DNA of 64,000 bases from Desulfomonile tiedjei (GTDB lineage: Bacteria > Desulfobacterota > Desulfomonilia > Desulfomonilales > Desulfomonilaceae), in contig JACRDG010000099.1 of assembly GCA_016218715.1 (NCBI GenBank), forward strand, positions 21,880-85,879. The letters are read 5' to 3'. The notes under the pieces were generated by a model that worked only from the letters and a program-made list of their open reading frames with translations, was not told the origin of the DNA and searched no databases. Numbering within the stretch: position 1 is the stretch's first letter; each line of letters starts with the position of its first letter. A program made the translations under genes and the position numbers. Positions 34,570-43,510 of the stretch are shown one piece after another.

Positions 34570-35848
34570 GTCGAGATAGATGTTCCTCCTCAATGCTCTC
34601 CTCCAGCCACGGGGCAAACAGATTTACCGTAACCTCGTCACCTTTGTACAGTCCTTCGCAATCCGGTGCTATCCGAACGAATCCGTGGGCCCGCACCATG
34701 GACGAGATCATCCCGGACTTGCCGGGCACCGGCACGGCCATAACGAGGTCGCCGCTCTTCTGCAACCGCACGCGGACAAAGTCGGTCCTCCCTTCCCGCG
34801 AAGGGCAATTCCGGCTCAGCACAGCCCTGAACGTCGCATGCAAATAGGGTCTTCGTTGGGCCTCTCCCTCGAGTCGGCGCATGAGCGGCACGACAAATTG
34901 TTCGAAACAGACCATCGCGGAGACAGGATGGCCGGGAAGCCCCACCACAGGATGATGTCCCATCCGACCCAGGATGAGCGGCTTTCCGGGAGAGACGGAA
35001 ACCCCATGCACGAGGATTTCCGCATCCTTGTATCTTTGAATGGCCTCGATGACGTGATCTCGGCTCCCCATTGAACTGCCTCCCGAGACAACCACCACGT
35101 CCGATTCACGCATCGCCTTCTCCAGCAAGGAGGCAAGAGCGTTGAGCCGATCCGGCGCGATCCCCATCCAGACCGGTGTCCCGTGGGCTTCTCGGATCAT
35201 GGCGGACAGGGAGTGGCGGTTGACATCCCGCACGCAGCCCGGGGGAGGTTCCTGTTCGATGGGAACTATCTCGTCCCCGGAACTGATCAGCGCGACACGC
35301 GGCCTGCGATATACCTTGACGGACCCGCGTCCCATCGCGGCCAACAGACCGAGGTCCTGGGGAAGCAGGCGATGTCCGCCGGAGAGGAGGGTCTCTCCAC
35401 TCTTGAAGTCCTCTCCCTTGCGTACGACGTTCTCGTAGGGTGCCACCGCCTTACAGATCTCGACCGTATTTTCGTCCAGCTCCTCGGTCTGCTCGATCAT
35501 CACCACGGCATCGGCACCGGCGGGGAGCGCGCCGCCAGTCCAGATGCGGATTGCTTCTCCTCGCTTGAGCTTGAGACTGTGGATTTCACCCATGGAGATC
35601 TCACCGACGACGCGAAGCAGGCCGGGAGAGGTCTCGGTGGCGCCAAAGGTGTCTGACGATCGCACCGCGACTCCGTCCATGGTGGACCGATGGAACGACG
35701 GCAGGTCGTGTCGGGCCTTTACAGGTTCGGCGAGAACCCGGAAGAGCGCTTCGTCAAGGGGGGTCTCTTCGACGTCCAGAGGACCGAAGCCGGTGAGAAC
35801 TGCCCGAGCCTCGTGGGGAGAGAGCACCCGGAGAAAGGGTTTCAACAT
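34499..35848 (-). CDS. moeA: Molybdopterin molybdenumtransferase MoeA
   Basis: 449 residues. The ORF track runs on to 36952, but the N-terminal third is antisense to the MFS gene; ATG 35848 (AGGA site) gives the family start MLKPFLRVLSPHEARAVL. Conserved motifs: PSFHRSTMDGVAVRS, RIWTGGALPAGADAVVMIEQTE, ALISSGDEIV, VVVSGGSSMGSRDH and HPVVGLPGHPVSAMVCFEQF. It catalyses metal insertion into adenylylated molybdopterin. With the fused paralogue directly downstream it forms a two-MoeA operon, a layout also known from archaea and deltaproteobacteria. The tail after APWLEESIEEE is variable. Confidence 0.93.
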   Translation of the reverse strand: MLKPFLRVLSPHEARAVLTGFGPLDVEETPLDEALFRVLAEPVKARHDLPSFHRSTMDGVAVRSSDTFGATETSPGLLRVVGEISMGEIHSLKLKRGEAIRIWTGGALPAGADAVVMIEQTEELDENTVEICKAVAPYENVVRKGEDFKSGETLLSGGHRLLPQDLGLLAAMGRGSVKVYRRPRVALISSGDEIVPIEQEPPPGCVRDVNRHSLSAMIREAHGTPVWMGIAPDRLNALASLLEKAMRESDVVVVSGGSSMGSRDHVIEAIQRYKDAEILVHGVSVSPGKPLILGRMGHHPVVGLPGHPVSAMVCFEQFVVPLMRRLEGEAQRRPYLHATFRAVLSRNCPSREGRTDFVRVRLQKSGDLVMAVPVPGKSGMISSMVRAHGFVRIAPDCEGLYKGDEVTVNLFAPWLEESIEEEHLSRHEAAGGSAGHLLGASEQERLSRV

Positions 35849-36058
35849 GGCGCGTCCTGTTTGATCCTGGCCAAAAGGGGATGATTGTGACAGCCAACTA
35901 TACCAACAAGAGGTACCTGTGTCAAAAATGTCTGAACTCTCTCCCGTCCGCGTTGTGCGAAGTTCCGGGAGATTTTTCAGCAAGGATACACTCCGATCTG
36001 GTATGCTAGCGGCCTGACACAATGTCTTGTCTTTCCCCCATTCCAGTGGAACGATGTC

Positions 36059-37363
36059 ATGGATGACAGCTCGCGCGGTAAGGTGCTGACGTATCGGTGG
36101 CTGATCTTCTGGGTCATGGCCATCGCGTACATCTTTGTATACTTCCACCGGCTCTGCCCTGCCGTCGTCGCGGTCGATTTGCAACAGGCCTTCTCCGCGA
36201 CCGGCGGCTTCATGGGTATTCTTGCGTCGGCCTACTTCTATCCGTACGCGCTCATGCAGTTCCCCGCGGGATTGCTTTCCGACTCCCTGGGCCCGCGCCT
36301 GAGCGTCAGCATCTTCCTCGCCGTCGCAGCCGCCGGGAGTATCATCTTCGGATTGTCCCCCAACGGAGAGGTTGCCGTGGCCGCGCGAGTCCTGGTGGGA
36401 CTCGGAGTGTCCATGGTCTTTATCCCGATCATGAAGATCCTCTCCCAGTGGTTCCGCGTTCGGGAGTTCGCGTTCATGGTCGCGTGCGTGACCACCATGG
36501 GAGGCGTTGGAGCCTTGACCGCGGCGACGCCCCTCGCGCTCATGACAGGCTGGTTGGGGTGGCGCGTGTCCTTTGAAATCATCGGCGCGGCGACGGCTGT
36601 GATGGCGGTGCTCGTCTGGTTCTTCGTGAGAAACCGTCCTGAAGACGTCGGCTGGCCCTCCATATCGGAAATAGATCACCTGGGGCCCGGGATGTCCGCG
36701 CCTCCAGTGGTCATCCCTCTCTGGGAAGGGGCACGTCGCGTCGTCACCGAGAAGTATTTCTGGCCCATTGCCATCTGGTTCTTTTTCCTCGTGGGGATCT
36801 TTTTCGGCTTTGGCGCACTCTGGGCAGGCCCGTATCTGATCCAAGTGTACGGGATGTCCCGGGCGGAAGCGGGGAACGTTCTCAACATGATCGCGGTCGG
36901 CCTGATCGTCGGGAGCCCGCTCGTGAGCGTACTGTCGGACAAGGTCTTTCATAGCCGGAAAAAGGTGCTCGTGCTCGCGTCGATCTGCGTGAATCTCGAA
37001 CTCCTCTTCTTGAACTTCTTCCCCAGCGGATTGCCGCAGCCGGTCATTTACGTATTCTTCTTTGTGTTTTGCGTCTGCTCGTCAGCTATTGTAGTGATCG
37101 GATTCACCACCACCAAGGAGTTGTTTCCCGTGGAAATCGCCGGGACATCGGTCGGCACGGTGAATCTCTTCCCGTTTCTGGGCGGCGCGATCATGCAACC
37201 ACTCCTCGGCTGGATTCTGGAACAATACCCCAAGACTGCGTCCGGAGCTTATTCTCTTCAAGGGTACCAGGCGTTGCTCGTGACGCTCTTCGCCGCGTCG
37301 CTCATCGCGACGGCAAGCACCTTCTTCATGAAAGAAACCTTCCCCGGCCTGGGGAAGCGGTAG
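36059..37363 (+). CDS. Major facilitator superfamily permease
   Basis: 434 residues with about 12 hydrophobic segments. The N-terminal half has the MFS motif-A-like QFPAGLLSDSLGPRLSVS between helices 2 and 3, and GLGVSMVFIPIMKILSQWFRVREF further on. The C-terminal half ends MKETFPGLGKR. The N-terminal RWLIFWVMAIAYIFVYFHRLCPAVVAVDL resembles the anion/organophosphate:cation symporter and NNP groups. Substrate not predictable. It is divergent from moeA (210-base shared promoter region), so molybdate-related transport is possible but unproven. Confidence 0.85.
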   Translation: MDDSSRGKVLTYRWLIFWVMAIAYIFVYFHRLCPAVVAVDLQQAFSATGGFMGILASAYFYPYALMQFPAGLLSDSLGPRLSVSIFLAVAAAGSIIFGLSPNGEVAVAARVLVGLGVSMVFIPIMKILSQWFRVREFAFMVACVTTMGGVGALTAATPLALMTGWLGWRVSFEIIGAATAVMAVLVWFFVRNRPEDVGWPSISEIDHLGPGMSAPPVVIPLWEGARRVVTEKYFWPIAIWFFFLVGIFFGFGALWAGPYLIQVYGMSRAEAGNVLNMIAVGLIVGSPLVSVLSDKVFHSRKKVLVLASICVNLELLFLNFFPSGLPQPVIYVFFFVFCVCSSAIVVIGFTTTKELFPVEIAGTSVGTVNLFPFLGGAIMQPLLGWILEQYPKTASGAYSLQGYQALLVTLFAASLIATASTFFMKETFPGLGKR

Positions 37364-37369
37364 GGCGTT

Positions 37370-38275
37370 TTGCAAGCGGGCCGCGGGGACAACCCGTCGA
37401 AGATCCTGGTCGTCCGTCCGGGTGCACTTGGCGACACCATCCTGACCTTGCCTCTCGTCGAATCGATCCGCCACGATTATCCCCATGCGCGAATAACCCT
37501 CCTCGGCAACCGAACGTACCGGGATATCCTCCCTTCAGCGATTGAACTGATCCCGTTCGATGGGCCGGAGTGGCTGTGGCTCTTCTCATCCGACGAACAA
37601 GCCGTGCCGGCCCATGCCCCGCGTTTCGACCGCGCGTACGTGATCCTCCAACACCCGGAACAAGTAGCCGGAAACCTCCGCCGAGCGGGAACACCACACA
37701 TATGCACGGCCTCGCCTGCACCCGAAGGCGCCTCTCACCTCGTGGCCCAAATCCATCTCGCACTGGGATTCCCGGTCCCGCCCCGGCGACCGTCTCTCCT
37801 GCATCTCGCGCAACCTGGGAAGCATGATCTGATCTGGATGCACCCCGGGAGCGGCAGCGCGACCAAATGCCTCCCCCTGGATCTCATGATCCGCGTCGTA
37901 GAAACCCTGCAACGGCGAACCGGCTATCGCCTGGCAATGACCCTGGGCGAGGACGACGCCTTCCTCACCGCTTCGGATCAGTGGTCCCACCTTACAGGGC
38001 TTCCCGGGCTCGAAATCTTCCACAGCCGCGCCCTCGCTGATATCGCGGCCAACCTGGCAGGGGCCGCTATCTACGTGGGGAACGATTCCGGGATCAGTCA
38101 CTTTGCCGCGGGGCTAGGTGTGCGGTCCCTGGTCTTCTTCGTCACCACCGATCCCGTGGGATGGTCCCCTTGGGTCCCGGCCGAGCAGCTCTGCTCGGCC
38201 GATCTGCGCGGCGACGATCGCGACGTCACGATCATCCCCACCGTCATCGAAGACATCCTACAGCGAGTCGTCTGA
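37370..38275 (+). CDS. Family 9 glycosyltransferase (heptosyltransferase-like)
   Basis: 301 residues from TTG 37370, six bases after the MFS stop; the first recognisable strand is KILVVRPGALGDTILTLPLVESIRHDYPHARITLLG, so the start may be a few codons off. The C-terminal domain has IWMHPGSGSATKCLPLDLMIRVVETL and VGNDSGISHFAAGLGVRSLVFF, both GT9 features. Shorter than WaaF/WaaC (about 340), with a reduced linker. Probably acts on LPS core heptoses or a related glycan. Tight spacing suggests co-transcription with the MFS gene. Confidence 0.82.
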   Translation: MQAGRGDNPSKILVVRPGALGDTILTLPLVESIRHDYPHARITLLGNRTYRDILPSAIELIPFDGPEWLWLFSSDEQAVPAHAPRFDRAYVILQHPEQVAGNLRRAGTPHICTASPAPEGASHLVAQIHLALGFPVPPRRPSLLHLAQPGKHDLIWMHPGSGSATKCLPLDLMIRVVETLQRRTGYRLAMTLGEDDAFLTASDQWSHLTGLPGLEIFHSRALADIAANLAGAAIYVGNDSGISHFAAGLGVRSLVFFVTTDPVGWSPWVPAEQLCSADLRGDDRDVTIIPTVIEDILQRVV

Positions 38276-38824
38276 TACACCGCGCGATCGGCGAGGCATT
38301 CCCACTCTCCTATCCGAGTCCACCGCAAGACGAAGGACAGGGGAGCAAGGGCGAGGCCTGCCACGATCAGCCGTCAGCAGGTTCCTTGAATGTCACCAGT
38401 TTCGAGCTCATGGGTCCGAAAGCCAAGCGCGTCCAGGAGCCGCGAAACCGCGGTATCGTGCCAGGGGGAAGGAGTGCCGGCTCCGGGGTGCAGATGTGGG
38501 GGGGAGCGCTCGAACGCCTGTTGGGAAGCGGCTCTTTCGTGCCAGCTGCTTCACTGGATCGTTGCGCACGGGGGGTGAAGCGGTCGGTTTGGGAGGGGAT
38601 GGCGGGGCGAGGGCGCGCGTACGTTAAAAAGGTAAGATAATGCTGGTATAATAAGATGTTACATAGATTCACTAAAGTCACATCTTGGAAACCGAGACTT
38701 CAGTTTCATGTCAATTCTAGCTTTTTTTATTAACTCACCAATTATTTGCCATTTTTTTCTTGACAAATTCAAACTGCGCTGAGAAGGTCAGTAGTAACGA
38801 AACGTTGTCTCTTGGAGGGAGGGT
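38276..38824. other. Gap upstream of the second barrel gene
   Basis: The first 360 bases are GC-rich with overlapping ORFs (38118-38627, 38161-38640) that look like run-on frames of the GT9 gene region. The last 180 bases are AT-rich and hold a TTGACA at 38760-38765, 65 bases before the start, matching the leader layout of the paralogue at 13015. No good -10 box is seen at the standard spacing. Confidence 0.45.
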
Positions 38825-39856
38825 ATGTACTCAAGAACAACCTTTATGGTAGTGGTATGCCTAGTTTTTCTTGGAGTCGTGTTTCTAACGAATGCACCGG
38901 CCTGGGAAATCAGACAGGCTGCCTTTGTCGATCCACAACAACAGCAACAACAACCTGCGCCCCCCGCTGCACCTCAGACGAAACCTGTCACAAAGGTGAA
39001 GCAGAAAACAATCGTCAAGTGTCGTCCCCTTGCAGGCTTCGCAGGGGCTTACGATCCAGCCCTGAGGTACGTTGGAGTCTATGACTGCCTGCTTCCTGTG
39101 GAGCGACCACAGGGTGGTTGGGAATTCAGCGCGGAGTTACTTTTCGCCCGCACCAAGGGCACGGTCCGCAACACGCAGGGAGCGACCTACTATGGTACCA
39201 CCGGCTTGGCCGACGTCGACCTGAATTCGGACATGGGAGTCCCGGACCACAATCTGGTTCCAACCTTCATGGCTCGCTATCGGTTCAGGCCCAGCTGGTC
39301 CCTGAGGTACTCCATCATGCCGATGGTCACCGAGGAAACCTCTGCGCTCCAAAACAGCTTCACTTTCGGAACTCAGATTGGCATGGGCTACGGCCAGCAG
39401 ACGAAGGTCAAATGGGAGCGTCAGTACCACCGACTCGGGCTCGTCTACGACACGATACGAACCCCCCGCGCCCGCTTGAGCGTCTTCGGTGACTACGTGA
39501 GGCTGAACGAGAGGGTCGCACTTGCCGGCGGATACGGAGGATACGGCAACTCGGGTGCGCTGGACAACGATCTGAATATGGCCATGGCCGGGGTCGAGTT
39601 CGAGCGGTGCCTCAAGACGACCCGCACCTATAACACGCTCTCTCTTGAGTGCAAAGCCGGCGTAGCCTTCGGCGACCTGGCTGTCGGCTCAGATCTGAGC
39701 ACCGGCCTCAAGTACAGTCTGCCGCTGGGTGATGGCCGCTGGGGCTTTGTCAAGGGTGGCTATCGATACGTGAACTACAACAAGAAGTACAGCGAAGCGA
39801 AACTGATGAACACTACCCTGGAAGGCGGCTTCGTCCAGATGGGCTTCGTCTTCTGA
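38825..39856 (+). CDS. Exported outer-membrane beta-barrel candidate, paralogue 2
   Basis: 343 residues with a ggagggagggt ribosome site. The signal peptide (MYSRTTFMVVVCLVFLGVVFLTNAPAWE) is followed by a Gln/Pro-rich linker (DPQQQQQQPAPPAAPQ), then alternating-strand barrel segments: WEFSAELLFARTKGTVRN, MARYRFRPSWSLRYSIMPM, WERQYHRLGLVYDTIRTPRARLSVFGDYV, GRWGFVKGGYRYVNYNKKY, ending GGFVQMGFVF with a terminal Phe. Alignable by eye with the protein at 13015-14175 over the whole barrel. The leader sequences and ribosome sites are also alike. Function unknown; it is monocistronic. Confidence 0.75.
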   Translation: MYSRTTFMVVVCLVFLGVVFLTNAPAWEIRQAAFVDPQQQQQQPAPPAAPQTKPVTKVKQKTIVKCRPLAGFAGAYDPALRYVGVYDCLLPVERPQGGWEFSAELLFARTKGTVRNTQGATYYGTTGLADVDLNSDMGVPDHNLVPTFMARYRFRPSWSLRYSIMPMVTEETSALQNSFTFGTQIGMGYGQQTKVKWERQYHRLGLVYDTIRTPRARLSVFGDYVRLNERVALAGGYGGYGNSGALDNDLNMAMAGVEFERCLKTTRTYNTLSLECKAGVAFGDLAVGSDLSTGLKYSLPLGDGRWGFVKGGYRYVNYNKKYSEAKLMNTTLEGGFVQMGFVF

Positions 39857-39866
39857 TCCAATCTCG

Positions 39867-40002
39867 GCCGGGGTCGGTCTGCGGCCCCGGCGATCTCTCG
39901 CACGTCCCACTTCACCACTTGAAACAATCAGTTTGAGCCCGATCGTTCTTCGGCTGTTTCCTCCCAGCTCAATAGCAGCCCTCCGGTCGGGCTCTCTTTT
40001 TT
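39867..40002 (+). terminator. Tandem terminator hairpins after the second barrel gene
   Basis: GCCGGGG-tcggtctgcgg-CCCCGGC at 39867-39891, then a second stem GAGCCCGA (39935-39942) with TCGGGCTC (39987-39994) followed by TCTTTTTT. The second is a typical rho-independent signal with a long apical region. Confidence 0.6.
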
Positions 40003-40131
40003 CCTTCGGCAGAAGAGGGACGCATCCAATCTTGACCAGCCTTCGCTGACAGTCTTGATATTCTCGCTTGGAGATGCCAGATTATGTAAAGATGGTGCGA
40101 AGATATTTCCCTCCGAGGAAGCCGGAATAGT

Positions 40132-40920
40132 ATGACCCTGCATGCGCGCGTGTTGCAGTGCATTCTTGAAGAGCCCGGTACGTCGAAGCAACGGCTCTGT
40201 CGGCGGTTTGACTTAAACCGCTATCGCCTGAGGCGCGTATTCCAGAAGATAGACGAAGGGCTCTCCGGTCGCAGCCTGGTTCAGGACGACCTGAACGGGG
40301 TCTGGATCGTCGCGATGGACCCTGAGAAGTGCGCCGGCACCATCTGGCTGGGAGGCGACGAGGGGGGGTATGTCCAGTGTTCCGGGCCGCGAGAATTCGC
40401 AGATGGGCGATGCTATGATCACTCCGGATGGGAAAATCCCGAAATGATCGCGTTCGAGCGCCGGTTGAGGTGGGTAGCGGGTCCCTGTGAGGCTTCTGCA
40501 CGCGTCCTGGCTCAATTGACCATGACGGTGCTGGAAGATCTGGCCGAGACCCTCTCCGCTGTGAACCCGGTGACTTTCAGGCAACTCCAGGAGAAGAAGC
40601 GGCTGGCCGGGATGCTTCGTAGTGCTATGGCGTTTGTTCGGTGGAAGCAGCGGGCGAGACCGAGCGCTTCGGGGTCTTGGATACCTCCGGAGTTTGCGGA
40701 GCGGCTTCGGCGTTCTTCAGGCAATACCTTCGAATTCGCAGTGAAACAACATTTCTTGGTCCTGGAGGTCACCTCCGACGCGGGCAGGGATGAGGTCGTC
40801 AAGGCCTGGCGCAAGCTGGCGCGGCGCTATCACCCGGATGCCGAGGGCGGAGACGAGGAGAGGATGAAACTCATCAATCTAGCCAAGGACAGAATATTCC
40901 TTATAAGAGGGTGGGATTAG
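40132..40920 (+). CDS. J-domain protein with N-terminal winged-helix-like region
   Basis: 262 residues. The C-terminal 60 form a J domain: FLVLEVTSDAGRDEVVKAWRKLARRYHPDAEGGDEERMKLINLAKDRIF with the HPD motif. The N-terminal 60 (MTLHARVLQCILEEPGTSKQRLCRRFDLNRYRLRRVFQKIDEG) look like a helix-turn-helix. The middle part (IWLGGDEGGYVQCSGPREFADGRCYDH) has no recognisable domain. Such proteins may recruit DnaK to a specific client or DNA site; the combination is unusual. Its TAG stop abuts the dispersed element, and the product ends IRGWD at that junction. Confidence 0.72.
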   Translation: MTLHARVLQCILEEPGTSKQRLCRRFDLNRYRLRRVFQKIDEGLSGRSLVQDDLNGVWIVAMDPEKCAGTIWLGGDEGGYVQCSGPREFADGRCYDHSGWENPEMIAFERRLRWVAGPCEASARVLAQLTMTVLEDLAETLSAVNPVTFRQLQEKKRLAGMLRSAMAFVRWKQRARPSASGSWIPPEFAERLRRSSGNTFEFAVKQHFLVLEVTSDAGRDEVVKAWRKLARRYHPDAEGGDEERMKLINLAKDRIFLIRGWD

Positions 40921-41116
40921 GAGGCTGTTGCGTGACGCAATGCTTTCCAGGAGCGGCAGTACGATAGTGTCGTATGCGGCAGAGCGTCTTCAATTCCGCC
41001 ACCTGAAAAGTGTAGTATGTCAGTCTTATAGGAGCCGCCCGACCCAGGCCGGCGCGGCGCGGTTATGCTCTGGAGTGCCGTCATCTCTCCGGGGCATGGG
41101 CTTAGGCGAGGCTCCC
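40918..41116. repeat. ~197-bp dispersed element, copy 2
   Basis: TAG-GAGGCTGTTGCGTGACGCAATGCTTTCC through gcatgggcttaggcgaggctcc. Same orientation as copy 1 at 23017. Begins immediately after (or with) the TAG stop of the J-domain gene; the other end is about 40 bases from the terminator of the Cys-rich protein. Interior identity is lower than at the left end. Confidence 0.75.
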
Positions 41117-41151
41117 AGGCCCTGTCGCTTCAGCCGAGGAGCGGGGCAAAA

Positions 41152-41193
41152 TAAAAAGGACGACTGCCCGTGCGTACACGAGCCGAGTCGTCC
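41152..41193 (-). terminator. Rho-independent terminator of the CPPPMCGP-repeat gene
   Basis: Minus-strand reading: GGACGACT-(20-base loop)-AGTCGTCC followed by TTTTTATTTT. A perfect 8-base stem, 40 bases beyond the stop of the gene at 41233-41832. Confidence 0.75.
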
Positions 41194-41232
41194 CTTGGAT
41201 TCGCGTGAACCGTTCGCGACCTGGCCTGCAGC

Positions 41233-41832
41233 TTACCAGTAATTTCCGAAAATACCTTCGCTCTGGTCGGCAAACAGTTTGGTCTTCACCGAACTCTTCT
41301 TGGCCATCGGTTTGAAGTGGCGTGGAGCGCCTTTCCCCATGCCCATGCTCGTAGGCGGCGGCATGGCTCCCATCCCGTAGCCCACTGGGGCGCCGTATCC
41401 CGGTCCGCACATAGGCGGCGGGCAGACTGGGGGAGCACACGGAGCCGGTCCGCACATAGGCGGCGGGCACGCGGGCGGCCGACATGCTTTGGGCCGACAG
41501 ATCTCCGTTACAACGCAATCGACCAGCCTAAAGGGGAGCGCAACTGCACCGGCAACCAGCCTGACAGTCCCAGTGAGAATCATCTTCAAGGGATTCATCT
41601 CACACGTTCGAGGCGGCGGGCACGGTGGCGGGCAAGCCGCAGGTCCGCACATGGGGGGCGGACACGGGGCTGGTCCACACATGGGTGGCGGGCACATGCT
41701 CGGTCCGCACATGGGCGGCGGACAAACAGGGCGGCACGGCCCCCCCGCGAGGACTTGCGTTACTCCGAGAGCCAGCAGCAGCCCGATCGCAACGAGTGTG
41801 CGAACGAAGAACCTCCTCAATACTCGATTCAT
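41233..41832 (-). CDS. Exported CPPPMCGP-repeat protein
   Basis: 199 residues. A signal peptide (MNRVLRRFFVRTLVAIGLLLALGVTQVLA) leads to a mature protein with 18 cysteines arranged in C-P-P-P-M-C-G-P units: four-plus units before, and two after, a central hydrophobic segment (EMNPLKMILTGTVRLVAGAVALPFRLVDCVV). The C-terminal 60 residues are Gly/Met/Lys-rich (GYGMGAMPPPTSMGMGKGAPRHFKPMAKKSS). Every C-x4-C pair is flanked by prolines, so the repeats may bind soft metals (Cu, Hg) or form a disulfide-braced shell. Homology not recognised. A clean terminator follows. Confidence 0.72.
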   Translation of the reverse strand: MNRVLRRFFVRTLVAIGLLLALGVTQVLAGGPCRPVCPPPMCGPSMCPPPMCGPAPCPPPMCGPAACPPPCPPPRTCEMNPLKMILTGTVRLVAGAVALPFRLVDCVVTEICRPKACRPPACPPPMCGPAPCAPPVCPPPMCGPGYGAPVGYGMGAMPPPTSMGMGKGAPRHFKPMAKKSSVKTKLFADQSEGIFGNYW

Positions 41833-42001
41833 GAGAATACCCCTTCAGCCGGAAAAACTTCCGCAATTACAAGGTTTCTTTGCTTTCACCTGATTGTACT
41901 TTCGCCGTATGGCGCGGAGCATAGCAAAGTGGCCCTGACGATGTCAACCAAATAGCGCTCTCCAGCGTAAGATCAGTGGGTTGAGTGAAGGATTGAACGC
42001 T

Positions 42002-43402
42002 TCACGGGTTATCTTCGTCCCAAATCACGTCGACGTCTCTCGAATCACTCGGCTTCTCTGCCTCGGATTCATCCTCCGGACGCCGCGGAAATCCGATCCT
42101 TCCGCACCCGAAATCAGGCGATCGCGCCTCACCCAAGTCCTGGACGATCATCTGGTTCACGGCGTCACTCTTGGAGACCCATTCCTGGACCATCACAGGA
42201 ACAATCGCCTCATGGTTCGCGTCGAACGTGATTTTGCCTCTCGGGCCGTCGATCTCGATTCCCCTGATGAAATCGACGATCTTGTCCGAGTCGGTCTCCT
42301 GTGGGATCTGTTGTGCGACCCGGAGAATGGCCTGGGCCATGTCGTAACCTTCGGCAGCTCTGCTCGCGTCGGCCACGTCAACCTGCAGTTTGGCTTTGAT
42401 GGCAGCGACGAAATCCCGGGGGTTGCGAAAACTCGTCAACGTCTTGATCCCTGCCCACCCTGTCGTGGCGTCCGTGACGATCAGCGGAAACGCTGTAAGG
42501 GATTCGGGACCGATCACCGGCTGCTTGATCGCGGGTTTTGCTTCACGGAGCGCTTTGAGAAAAGCAGCCGCACTGTCCCTCCTGAAAGAGGCGAAGATGA
42601 AATCAGGTTCAGCTTTGACCGCTGCCTCGAGAACGGCTTCGATCTCCTTGGCCTCCGGAGACGCCATCCTCCGGTCGAGGAACGTCCCGCCGGCCCTTTC
42701 GAACCCGAGCGCAAAAAAATCGGCTTCCTCGTTCCCCTCCGGGTCGTCGTCCCCCATAATAAATACCTTCTTGCCGACGTTTCGCAGTGCCCAGGGGGCT
42801 AGCGGCTGAGCGGCTTGATAGGAGTTCGGTCGGACCCTGAACGCGGTGGGCACGCACACGTCTCCTGCCACGAAACGCACGCAGGGATTGGTCACAAAAA
42901 GGATCGGCTTAGCACCGGCAAGGCCGTGGATGGTCTTGACGGAGCCTTCAAGTGAGGGGGGGGCTACGAGGAACGAAACCTTGAGGTTGACAACGAGTTC
43001 AGCCACCGCTTCGAGGGTCTGTGCGTCGTCGGGACCGGGGTCTTTCTTGTGAACCTCTACCCGCGATGCCTCCGAACCCTTCTCCTTGAGACACAGCTCA
43101 AAGCCGGCGAACATGGACTTGCCCTCGGCGGCCGAGGGTCCTGTCTCCGGGAGGATGATCCCGACCTTAAGCGGGCCGCTCTGCTCAGCATGCACGGGAT
43201 GTGGACCGGCAAGGAGAACCGTGGCCGATGCCGCGGAATAGATGAGAAAATCGCGACGCGAAATTCCAGAGGCCTGATGCCGCAAGACGGGCTCGGTTGG
43301 ACTCCCCGGCGTGCGGCCGATGGCCGGAACCGATGCTCGGCTGCCTCCAAAGGGTTTGCTCTCTTTTTCGCGGCCAGATGTGCCGGACGACATAACTCCC
43401 AT
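42002..43402 (-). CDS. Branched-chain amino-acid-type ABC substrate-binding protein (Tat-exported)
   Basis: 466 residues from ATG 43402 (ggggaaagg site); the ORF's first 48 residues are non-coding extension. A long N-region leads to a twin-arginine signal, SRRDFLIYSAASATVLLAGPHPVHA. The mature part is a type I periplasmic-binding fold (PF13458 type): GPLKVGIILPETGPSAAEGKSMFAGFELCLKE at the start. Relatives bind amino acids, amides or aromatic acids. No permease or ATPase genes are adjacent, so it may work with a distant transporter or as a sensor. The C-terminal 40 residues are acidic and disordered. Confidence 0.83.
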   Translation of the reverse strand: MGVMSSGTSGREKESKPFGGSRASVPAIGRTPGSPTEPVLRHQASGISRRDFLIYSAASATVLLAGPHPVHAEQSGPLKVGIILPETGPSAAEGKSMFAGFELCLKEKGSEASRVEVHKKDPGPDDAQTLEAVAELVVNLKVSFLVAPPSLEGSVKTIHGLAGAKPILFVTNPCVRFVAGDVCVPTAFRVRPNSYQAAQPLAPWALRNVGKKVFIMGDDDPEGNEEADFFALGFERAGGTFLDRRMASPEAKEIEAVLEAAVKAEPDFIFASFRRDSAAAFLKALREAKPAIKQPVIGPESLTAFPLIVTDATTGWAGIKTLTSFRNPRDFVAAIKAKLQVDVADASRAAEGYDMAQAILRVAQQIPQETDSDKIVDFIRGIEIDGPRGKITFDANHEAIVPVMVQEWVSKSDAVNQMIVQDLGEARSPDFGCGRIGFPRRPEDESEAEKPSDSRDVDVIWDEDNP

Positions 43403-43510
43403 GTGCCCCTTTCCCCGCTGTGGTTGCGGCCGACCGATCATTTGCCGTTGATCCGGGATTTTCCGCAAGAATCCTACCCCAAACCCGCGGGTGTGTAAAG
43501 AAAACGGTAA

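Noticed and set aside
34499-36952. 817-codon minus-strand ORF as one long protein
   Set aside because: Residues upstream of MLKPFLRVL are His/Asp/Arg-rich noise antisense to the MFS permease; the real moeA starts at 35848.
38760-38790. Complete sigma-70 promoter for the second barrel gene
   Set aside because: The -35 TTGACA is good, but no acceptable -10 is found 15-19 bases downstream, so I report only the shared leader.
42002-43402. Complete ABC importer operon
   Set aside because: Only the substrate-binding gene is present; the neighbours on both sides are unrelated.
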